A stretch of 64,000 nucleotides of DNA. Source: Notamacropus eugenii. Lineage: Eukaryota > Chordata > Mammalia > Diprotodontia > Macropodidae. A program made the position numbers and the translations under genes. The notes under the pieces are model-generated. The model worked only from the letters and a program-made list of their open reading frames with translations, was not told the DNA's origin and did not search any database. Shown one piece after another: positions 55,990 through 64,000 of this stretch. The stretch covers positions 33,126,817 to 33,190,816 of the forward strand of contig NC_092875.1 in NCBI RefSeq assembly GCF_028372415.1, in the 5' to 3' direction. Within the stretch, counting starts at the first letter, position 1. Every line of letters starts with the position of its first letter.

Positions 55990-58900
55990 TGGCTTTCTTC
56001 TTTCTTTTTATAAATCAAATTAGCCCATGGTTTATCTATCTTGTTTTTCTCACCATAAAATCAATTCCTAGTTTTATTTATGTTTAATGATTTTGTTTTA
56101 AACTTTCAATTTCATTACTTTTTTGATTTTTAGGATTTATATTTTAGTGTTTAAACGAGAATTTAATTCTTTTTGTTTTTCCTGTTGTTTTTTAGTTGCA
56201 TCCCAATTCATAGATCTGCTCTTTCTTTATTTTTAATTGATGTACATGTTTCAAGATATAAAATTTCCTCAGTATTGTTTTGGCTGAAGACCACAAATTT
56301 CCATATGTTGTTTCATTATTGTCATTATCTTTAATGAAATTAGTGATTGCTTCTGTATTTGTTCTTTGATCCACTTATTCTTTAGAGGTAGATTAAACAG
56401 TTTTCTATTAATTTTTATTCTATGCTTTAAAGGCCCTTTATTGAATATAATCTTTATTGCGTTATGGTCTGAAAAGGATGAATTTAATATTTCTGTTTTT
56501 CTGTATTTGTTTTTGAAGTTTTTATACTCTAACATATGGTCAGTTTTTGTGAAGGTGTCATGCATATCTGCGAAATAGATATGCTCTTTTCTATCCCATT
56601 TAAGATTTTCCAGAGGTCTAACATAATTAACTTTTCTAATCTTCTATTCATGTCTTTAATGACTTTTTTGTTTATTTCATGATTAGACTTATCTAGATTT
56701 TACAGGGGATAAATTGAGTTCCCTACTAGTATAGATTTACTGTCTATTTAATCCTGTAACCCATTTAAATTTTTCTTCAAGAATTTGACTGTTATATCAT
56801 TTGCTGCATATACTAGCAATATCGATATTCATTCAGTATTTATGGCACCTTTTTTAAAAAATGGTGAAATGTAGTTTCCTTGATTATCTTTTTAAATTAG
56901 GTTGATTTTTGCTTTTGCTTTTCTGAGATCGTTATTGTTACACCTGCCTTTTTTTGGTGGGGGAGAGAGGACAATTGGGGTTAAGTGACTTGCCCAGGGT
57001 CACACAGCTAGTAAGTGTATCTGAACTCAGGTTCTCCTGACTCTGGGCCAGTGTTTATATCTGCCTTTTTAAAAACTTAAGTTGAAGTACAATCGATTCT
57101 TCTTTAACCCCTTATTTTAACTCTTTCTATATGTCTCTGTTTCAACTGTCTCCTATAAACAACATATTGTTGAATTCTAGTTTCTAATTCATTCTGTTTT
57201 CCTTTTCCATTTTATGAATGAGCTCATTCCATTCACATTTGCAGTTATGATTGCTATGTATTTCCTTCAATCCTTTTCTCTTGTATTTGTCTTTTTAACC
57301 CTGTCCCCTCCTGAAAAGTCTATTTTGCTTCTGACACCTCCTTTTATATAGCTTCCTCTTATCACTTCACCCCCTCCTCTTTCTTTTAGCCCTTTTCCCT
57401 CCTACTTCCTTGTTGCATAAGATGAATTTCTACACCCAGCTCTGTGTGTATACATACTTACCCCCTTTGAACTAGTCTGTTGCCTGCTTCTTCTCCCGCA
57501 CCCCATATTTGCCTCCATTGTAAAAACTCTGAACCTCCATGTTATGCAAGATAATTTCCATCGTTCTTCTCCTTTCCTCCTTCTCTTAGTGCATTTCTCT
57601 TTGTCATCCTTTCATTCTTTTGAGTTCATGCCAACATAAGACTCACACCCATGTCCTCTGTCTAAGTTGACTCCTTCTGACTCCCTAATAATAATAAAGC
57701 TCTTGGAGGTTACATGTATCATCTTCCCCTTAGAATTTCTCACTTGTACCTACCTTTTTATGCCTCTCTTGAGTCTTGTGTTTGAATGTCAAATTATCGG
57801 TTCATCTCTGATATTTTCAATAGGAATACTTGAAAGCTCTCTATTTCATTAAACATCAGTTTTGCTAGGTAGCTTATTCTTAGTTGTAATCCTATCTCTT
57901 TTGCTTTCCAGAACATCATCTTCCAAACCCTCCACCCCTTTATAGTGGAAACTGCTAAATCTTGTCTGATCCTGACTGTGATTTCATGGTATTTGAATGA
58001 TTTCTTTCTGGTTGTTTGCAGTATTTTCTCCTTGACCTGAGAATTCCAGACTTTGGCTAGAATATTTCCAGGAGTTTTCATTTTGGGATTTCTTTCAGTA
58101 CGTGATCAGTGGATTCTTTCAATTTCTACTTTGTTCAGTTTAATTATTTTTTGATAATGGTTTTCAGGTAGTCCAATAATTATTAATTTATATCTCTTCT
58201 CAATCTATTTTCCAGGTCAGTTGATTTTTTTTCTGCGAGATATTTCAATTTTCTTCTCTCTCTTTTCCCTCCAGTATTTTGATTTGTTTTATTGTTTCTT
58301 GATTTCTCATGGTGTCGTTATCTTTCACTTGACTAGCTCTAATTTTTAAGGAGATATTTGTTTCCAGTATTTTCTTGCCTCTATTAATTGCCACACTTCT
58401 AGTACCTCTGTATTTTTGTGCCTCTGTCACCAATTCTCTTTTCATAATTTTCTTGAAGTGCTTTCATATCTTCCCATTTTTCCTGTATCCCTTTAGCATT
58501 TCTAGGAATTCTTGTTGGACTTGTGTCTGATCCACATTTTTATTTCAGGCTCTACTTATAGATTTTTTCAAGTTATTGTCTTCTTCTGAGTTTGTGTCTT
58601 AAGCTTTTCTGTCACCATTGTGGCTTTTCATGGTCAGGTTCACTGTTTGCACAGTTTTTTCCAGTCTATTTCTTAACTTTGAACTCTAAGTTAGAGTTGA
58701 ACTCTGCATACCACTGAAGGGAATGACTGGCCAGAATCTCTATCTTTTTTTGTCCTTCTGCTGCTTTCATAGCTTGAGCTGGGGGCCTGCAAATTCTCCA
58801 AATGTGTGTGATCAAGGGAGAGGTTTCATCATTGCCCTCCTGCTCCACATTCTGGTCATGTAGGTAGAGCCTTTGCTCCCTTATGACTGTAACTGCTCCT

Positions 58901-59150
58901 CTTTATCCTGGAACTCAGATCTGGAACTGGATCATTGTTGACAGAGCTGCCAAATGGTACTTGCTCCTGCTCCTAGTATTAGCGTGGAGGTCCCCTGGAA
59001 TTTCTCGATGACCAGGTGTTCAGTCCCCTTAACATCCCTTGGCAATGCTACTGCTGCTCCATAGCCTATGACCAATGCCACTTCCACCATGTTGTGATCC
59101 TGGTCAGCCTCCCACCCCAGTGTTTGCAGACCTCTTTTTTTTTTTGCAGA
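55990..59150 (-). repeat. Antisense L1 5' part: 5'UTR, ORF1, ORF2 endonuclease
   Basis: Minus strand order from 59150: 5'UTR-like sequence, ORF1 remnant (57790-58850; ILAKVWNSQVKEKILQTTRK, VRIRQDLAVSTIKGWRVW), about 0.45 kb of purine-rich intergenic sequence, then ORF2 endonuclease from about 57270 to 56200 (DHMLEYKNF, SSFSDHNAIKI, NKWIKEQIQK). It stops at 55990 near the start of RT, so the 3' end is missing. Unlike the 43396 element it keeps ORF2. Confidence 0.8.
56954..57060 (-). mobile_element. Truncated CORE-SINE inside L1 endonuclease
   Basis: 'gttaagtgacttgcccaggg', 'cacacagctagtaagtgtat', 'tcaggttctcctgactctgg', flanked by ctgccttttt at 56944-56953 and 57061-57070. Confidence 0.85.
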
Positions 59151-59419
59151 TTTTCTTGACTTTCTTTGGGAAAAGTTAACTTCCTGATGTGGCTGTGACT
59201 GTGGCTACACTTATTTTCATAATAAGACTGAGTTTGTATTTGTCCTGGCATCTGGCCTTTGAGGTTCAGTTGATGAAAAATGATGAAAATGTTGATATAA
59301 AATGTTCTTCCTTTTGGCTTTCACCAATCAGGGTTTCACATCCTTTTTTAATGTTATTTACAATTGCTGTCATTCGTACACTCTCTATTTTAGTCAGGTT
59401 GACTTATTAATGGTCCCCA
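59151..59419. other. OAS2 intron, unassigned
   Basis: No element recognised next to the L1 5' end. Confidence 0.4.
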
Positions 59420-60060
59420 CACAACCTATCTCTCACCTCCCTGCCTTTTTCCAGGCCATTGCTCATGTTAGGAATGCTCTTCTTCCTCAGCTCAACCTCA
59501 TAGAGCCAATCTCTAGTTTTACTCAAAGAACAGCCCAGTGCCTCAAGAGGCCTTTGTAAATTCTTCCAGGGATGATTACTCTCACCCCCTTGAAATGACT
59601 CCTTTATGCTTGTTTAATTGTGTTCACATTGTATCTCTCCACCCCTATCCCTGCCAGTAGAACTTTATCATCTTGAGGTCAAGGATTTATTTGTAGCACA
59701 AGACCATCCACATAGTACATGCCTGATAAATGTTCATTGAAATCAATTAGGTGGCAGGAGAGTGGTACCACAAACTTTTAGGTGTGACTTACATTATTGG
59801 GGTTGGTGCTAGGGAGATTTTGAAGATGCTTGAGAGTAAAAATATGGGGCAAAAGAAACCAAGCACCCCAAAAGTAGCTGCTCTGTCCTCTTCTTACAGC
59901 CAAATGTTGAAAGAGCTTGTGGCTCAGTACTTAGTGGTGCCCTATGAACCAGCAGACACTTTTGTACTGAAGTGGAAAGACTGGTAGACCTGAATCCAGG
60001 ATATCTGAGTTTGAACTGACCTCTGATACAAGCTATAGGTATTATCTATAATATGGAGAT
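59420..60060. repeat. L2 tail and MIR-like sequence
   Basis: 59420-59745 sense L2 ('caggccattgctcatgttag', 'gatgattactctcacccc', 'gtacatgcctgataaatgtt'); 59970-60060 MIR-like ('gacctgaatccaggatatct'). Confidence 0.65.
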
Positions 60061-60214
60061 AACTACATTTGTATTATCTGCCCCCATATAGTTGCTGTGA
60101 GGAGAACCCTTTGTAAATTTTAAACACAATCTAGAAATGCATCAATGGCAGATTCTGAATCTCATTGGTAACATGATTAATGTGAAAACTAGAAGAGCTC
60201 TTTTAAGAATTTAC

Positions 60215-60396
60215 CTGTTTGTACCAGTACTTCACGAGGCGGATAAGACTCTTAAGCTTGGTGGGACGAGTTCTAATGAAGTCTCTCTGTAGTTCTGTGA
60301 AACAGGTGGAGAATTCACCCCCATTGTTGCTTTCGGATGATTTGATGAGATCGATATAAATCTCAGGGTCTGGTGGAGAGTTTGAAACCCGTGGAC
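60215..60396 (-). CDS. OAS2: OAS2, C-terminal unit, next coding exon (linker and core helix)
   Basis: Sixty codons after 2 nt that finish a split Gly codon. Acceptor AG is at 60398-60397; donor CAG|GTAAAT starts at 60214. The peptide includes [43 protein letters not shown] and ends [13 protein letters not shown] and [16 protein letters not shown] are hallmark OAS blocks; the Lys/Arg-rich helix contributes to dsRNA and donor substrate contacts in solved OAS1 structures (family knowledge). Length (182 nt) is that of the equivalent human exon as I recall it. Phase matches the upstream exon at 62148 and the downstream exon at 53747. The following intron is about 6.5 kb and carries antisense L1 and L2 copies. 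Confidence 0.93.
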
Positions 60397-60664
60397 CTAT
60401 CGTGGGAAAAATGATAATAATCAAATTCACTATATAGTTTTCAAAGTACTTTTGCGTAACATTCTAGTACTACAGACTTTGAATAGGACTAGCACAGGTG
60501 GTCAAAACCATACACTTGCTCTTAGCTTTAAGATGCTCCGGAAGGTAACGATATGTACTATGTTTAGTAATGTTGTAGAATCATCAAGAATTAGATATAG
60601 TGACTTGCTTCTAAATTATGAGAGAATGTATATAAAAATAATTTGAAAAGTGTAATCTTTATAC

Positions 60665-60668
<4 letters not shown>

Positions 60669-60711
<43 letters not shown>
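60669..60711 (+). repeat. (TG)n microsatellite in OAS2 intron
   Basis: About 21 TG units. Confidence 0.97.
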
Positions 60712-60713
<2 letters not shown>

Positions 60714-60714
60714 T

Positions 60715-61135
60715 ATAAAATACTTTAGGAAGTAGTGATTTCACTAGCTTGGCTATCTCCTCCAATGGTGGCAAGTGTAATCCTTATATAGTTTAGTAGG
60801 TGGTCTTTGAGAGTTGCTGTGTCTAAAAAATTTAATGCCCTGCCCATCTGGGCTCAAGTTTTTCCAGGCCTAACTGGGCTAATTTGTGCACCACAGGTGT
60901 GTAGCCCACAATTAAGGGCGTTCTAGCTTGGTTGGAACTGTCAGGGCTTACATTGCGCTGGCACTCTGGAATAGAGGGTCATCTCCTGACCATATTGAAA
61001 CTTTAATGGAGTAGCTTTTAATGGAGGACTATGCAAACATAGTTGTTGTTACTGATAACAACCCATTATTTCCACATGTACTGTGTGATCCAGTGACAAT
61101 GGCCTTCTTGCTATTACTTGAATAAGATACTCTAT
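60715..61135. other. OAS2 intron, unassigned
   Basis: GC-moderate sequence with no recognised repeat; no exon-like frame with OAS similarity. Confidence 0.4.
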
Positions 61136-61139
61136 CTCC

Positions 61140-61380
61140 GGCTGCCTCCCATGCCTGGAATTCTCTCCCTCATCATCACCTCTTAGCTTTCTTGACTTCT
61201 TTCAAATCTCAGTTAAAATCTCACCTTCTGCAAGAAGGTTTTCCTGATCCTGCTTAATGCTAGCACCTTCCCTCTTTTGCTTATCTCCAATTTATCCTGT
61301 ATATAATGTTTTCACATGGTTATTTGCATATCATCTTCTTCCTTAGACTGTGAACTCCTTGGGAGATAATAGTTAAACCC
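61140..61380 (+). repeat. L2 tail
   Basis: 'cccatgcctggaattctctc', 'ctcagttaaaatctcacctt', 'gactgtgaactccttgggag'. Confidence 0.85.
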
Positions 61381-61404
61381 CTGGGAGCTGATAAACTTAT
61401 TAAG

Positions 61405-61495
61405 AAAGAGAGGAAAGGAAAGGGAAGGGAAAGGGAAACAGAAAAGGCAAAGGGAAAAGGAAACAGAAAAGGAAAGGAAGGGAAAGGAAAATCAT
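61405..61495 (+). repeat. Purine-rich (GGAAA)n-like tract
   Basis: About 90 bp of A and G in irregular gaaagg and ggaaaca units. Confidence 0.9.
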
Positions 61496-62040
61496 CAGCT
61501 TTTATTGAGCCTCCTGGGTGGCCAATATTCTGTTTTATATTCCTAGTACCTGACTCTAAGATAGGGTCCTTTTCCTGGAAGAGCTCATAGGGCGTTTTTG
61601 GAGGAGAAACATTGATAGTCTAGATCTTCCTGGTGGTCTGTGGATTGGGTGTCTAAAGTTTATGAAATCATTATGTCATAACCTTAAGGAATCAGGAACA
61701 TTTTGCGCCATTTTTTAATTTTCTTGGCTCATGTCCTGACCTGGTGAGCCTGGAAAAGCCAAACATAGTATCCCAGGGCATACTGCATTAGAGTCTCCTG
61801 AGGGGATTCTGGAAGAATTCCAGAGTCTCTTGAGAGGACAATTATTACAGGAAAATTTTATTAAGGGGAACACAAATAAAAAAAAAATCAAGAAATTAGA
61901 AACCATTATTTCAAATGAAGTATATAAAAATTCTCAGAGTTTATTACAATCCCGGTTATGATGGTACCATTAGTCAAGATATGTCATAAGTGCTCTCTTG
62001 ACTTCTTTGTGCTTAAAGGGGAGCATAGCATTAATGGTAT
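61496..62040. other. OAS2 intron, unassigned
   Basis: Nothing recognised apart from intron sequence. Confidence 0.4.
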
Positions 62041-62044
62041 CTTT

Positions 62045-62105
62045 CTTTCTCTCTCTCCCTCTCTCTCTCTGTCTCTGTCTCTCTCTCTGTCTCTCTCTCT
62101 CCCCC
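62045..62105 (+). repeat. (CT)n tract close to the OAS2 exon donor
   Basis: About 60 bp of TCTC/CTGT units, 42 bp downstream (minus strand) of the donor at 62147; purine-rich in the transcript. Confidence 0.95.
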
Positions 62106-62147
62106 CTATCCTTTTCTCTTAGAAGCCAAGGTCAGGGAAAGTCTCAC

Positions 62148-62460
62148 CCAAGGCATCAAAAGCCGGCAACAAATCAAATTCTTGGCACCGATTAAGAAGT
62201 TTGGATTTCAGGGTGAAGCTGAGCACTCGTGGGTTCTTCCATTTTGTGACCTCAAACTCTATTTCAAAATCCTTCAGCTGACAGACTTCTAGCTGCTTCT
62301 GAATTTCCTTGATGACAGTGGACCTGTTGGCAATTTGATCACTGTAGTTTTGGAAGTGATTGACGAAGACAACCAAGTCTACATCAGAACCGCTTGGAGA
62401 CAGGTTCCAGCCAAGCTCAGAGATGTTTTTCATGGCTGTGCCTTTGGCAGTGGATCCACC
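62148..62460 (-). CDS. OAS2: OAS2, C-terminal unit, exon with GGS loop and catalytic Asp triad
   Basis: Encodes the catalytic core start of a 2'-5'-oligoadenylate synthetase unit, an interferon-induced, dsRNA-activated nucleotidyltransferase that makes 2-5A and so activates RNase L. Acceptor AG at 62462-62461 and donor GT at 62147-62146 bound 104 codons plus 1 nt. It begins exactly at GGSTAKGTA, the P-loop-like start of this exon in OAS genes. Exon residues 26 and 28 (SDVDLVVF) are the DxD metal ligands and residue 96 (EFDLLPAFDAL) the third Asp, so catalysis looks intact. KWKNPRVLSF and SFTLKSK match the human OAS2 second unit better than OAS1 or OAS3. Eleven extra residues lie between GGS and DxD (see findings). 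The preceding exon, with the LDKFI-type helix, was not found before 64000. Adjacency to DTX1 supports OAS2. Confidence 0.93.
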
Positions 62461-62499
62461 CTAATGGAGAAGAAAAGTGGTAGATTATCTTTGCTCATG

Positions 62500-63130
62500 A
62501 TTCAGAGTTGAAAGGCATCCTAATTCTATTTCCTATGTGACCTCAGGCAAGGTTAATATCACTGAACCTCATTAAATAATTAAAAGATAGGTTCCTTTTA
62601 GATTAGAGTTCTCAGACTGTGACCTGTGACCTTAGAGGTCCTCCAGTCCAACCCATACCTGCACAAGAATCCCATTCTATAATATATCTGGCAAATGGTC
62701 AGTTATGGCCTAATGGTCCAAATGTGGCTTGACCAGGAAAAATCCTAGAGTGAGCATCCTTGTCCTGGTTATAGACCCTGTGCAAATCTCCATGTGACCA
62801 AACATCCTATTAGCTTCCTTAGCACCCCATGCAATTCTGGGTTGATTCTCCAGTCACTATGTACAGGGTACCATTTTCTGCATGACAAATCCTTTCAACT
62901 GGTAGTATCTTCCTTCCCAAGCTACCTGTCATTTTGTTACTTTGTATATATAGATATATGTACATTTATTAACTTCGTATTTAGGCCACATATATTTTTA
63001 ATATATACTTGTCTCTTCAATTAAAATATAAGTTCCTCTTGAGTAGGGATTATTACATTTGTGCCTATACCTCCCAGAGCCTAGTATAGTTCAAGCACAT
63101 AATAGGTACATAATAAATACTTGTTGATCG
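62500..63130. repeat. MIR-like piece, L3/CR1 fragment, L2 tail
   Basis: 62500-62600 MIR-like ('tatgtgacctcaggcaaggt'); 62630-62880 antisense L3/CR1 ('tcctccagtccaacccatac', 'ctatgtacagggtaccattt'); 63010-63130 sense L2 tail ('gagcctagtatagttcaagc'). Confidence 0.6.
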
Positions 63131-63149
63131 ATTTAAAAATGCAAATTAA

Positions 63150-63990
63150 AACAACTATGGGCCATCACTGTGCTAGCCTCTGGGGCTATTTTCAAGAAGC
63201 TGACATTTCAACAGAAGAGACAAATTATTTATACACACACACATAACACACAAATAATATAAAGCGAATAAACACAAAAAAACCAAATGCAGAAGAGTTT
63301 AATAAAGAAGGTAATAACAGATAGGGAGGAATCGGGAAAAGCTCTATGAAGACAGTAGAGCTTGAATTGTACCTTGAAAGAGGACAGGAATTCTCTGTGG
63401 TAGAGTTAAGAAGGCAAAGCATTGTAGGCATGAGGAATGCTCAATGCAAAGGCACAGAGGTGGGAGATAGTGTCAAATGTAAGATACAGAGTCAAAGACT
63501 AGTTTGGATGGATTGCAGAGGGTGGAAGTGGACATAATGTACAATGAAATTGGAAAGATAGTTTGGGGTCAGGTTGTGAATGGCTTTAAAAGTTAAATAG
63601 GAATTTAGGAGTAATAGGGAACAATATTCTGGGAAAATGGAAAGGGATGGGATCAAGGGCATGTGAAGAGTGGTTGGCTTTGACAAAGAGAAAGGCTACC
63701 TCTTTGTTAAAGGCAGAAGGAAAAGAGGCAAGAGAGGGAGTTCATGTGGAAGGGTTCAATTATTTTTCCAGTAAAGTAAGAGATAATATCCTCAACCTAT
63801 AGAGTGGGGGGAAGGATGATGGGAGGATTAAAGAGAGAAAAGAAAGTTTGAAATAGCTTCTTTGGGTAGTAGAATATCAAATCAATTAAGGAGGGATAAA
63901 AGAATTAAGTCATTGCAAGTGAGAGCCCAGTTGAAATTGGGTAACATGAATTTGTAATGTACCTAGTCAGTAGAACTGTAGGACTTTTAC
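63150..63990 (-). repeat. Antisense L2
   Basis: 'tcactgtgctagcctctggg', 'gtaggcatgaggaatgctca', 'gttgtgaatggctttaaaag' and the following blocks, in L2 order to the window edge. No OAS2 exon is seen in it. Confidence 0.75.
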
Positions 63991-64000
63991 AACTCTATTC

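Noticed and set aside
60760-61130. Possible small-RNA pseudogene
   Set aside because: Compared by eye with 7SK and U6 as remembered; no match.
62461-64000. Upstream OAS2 exon (LDKFI helix)
   Set aside because: Searched by eye on the minus strand; only MIR, L3 and L2 sequence was found, so it probably lies beyond the window.

Overview
The window is eutherian-like in gene order but marsupial in its repeats. Evidence for a marsupial: CORE-SINEs of the MAR1 type whose 3' ends match BovB/RTE tails, one long SINE resembling WSINE1 (best known from Australidelphian marsupials), marsupial-type L1 3' ends and an ORF1-only L1 derivative, plus very many MIR and L2/L3 fossils. The species itself cannot be fixed from sequence alone; an Australian marsupial is my guess.

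Two host genes are supported, both on the minus strand and in the order known in other mammals (OAS2 upstream, DTX1 downstream). The right third (about 50.8-62.5 kb) holds the last four coding exons of OAS2, encoding most of its C-terminal 2'-5'-oligoadenylate synthetase unit. Exon phases close exactly: 313+182+239+181 nt give 304 codons plus a stop. Earlier OAS2 exons must lie beyond 64 kb. At 15.2-15.5 kb is the first coding exon of DTX1 (Deltex1, a Notch-pathway E3 ligase) with the start ATG and the first WWE domain. A CpG-rich island at about 15.8-17.4 kb lies just upstream and probably holds its promoter and noncoding first exon. The rest of DTX1 lies left of the window, so 1-15.2 kb is DTX1 intron and about 17.5-50 kb is intergenic.

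Everything else is intron or intergenic DNA dominated by repeats. 1-15 kb: MIR clusters, an L1 fragment, L2/L3 pieces, small hAT-like elements and a low-repeat segment near 8.9-9.7 kb with two perfect CSL/RBPJ motifs. 18-29 kb: SINEs (MAR1, WSINE1-like), L2 fossils, a pyrimidine tract. 29-42 kb: 3' ends of L1, a long L2 copy, several microsatellites, and an unassigned 1.2-kb stretch at 39.3-40.5 kb. 42-47.2 kb: an old antisense L1 split by a younger, end-to-end 2.8-kb ORF1-only (HAL1-type) element with 13-bp target-site duplications. 47-64 kb: OAS2 exons embedded in antisense L2 and L1 sequence.

The most interesting points are: an 11-residue insertion in the OAS2 catalytic unit between the GGS loop and the DxD motif; the complete HAL1-type element with a doubled 3' module; a 33-bp SINE-derived minisatellite that recurs at four separate loci; and a repeated CSL plus E-box composite in the DTX1 intron. 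No previously undescribed gene system could be supported. Family names for repeats come from memory of consensus sequences and were not checked by search; edges are approximate unless target-site duplications are stated.
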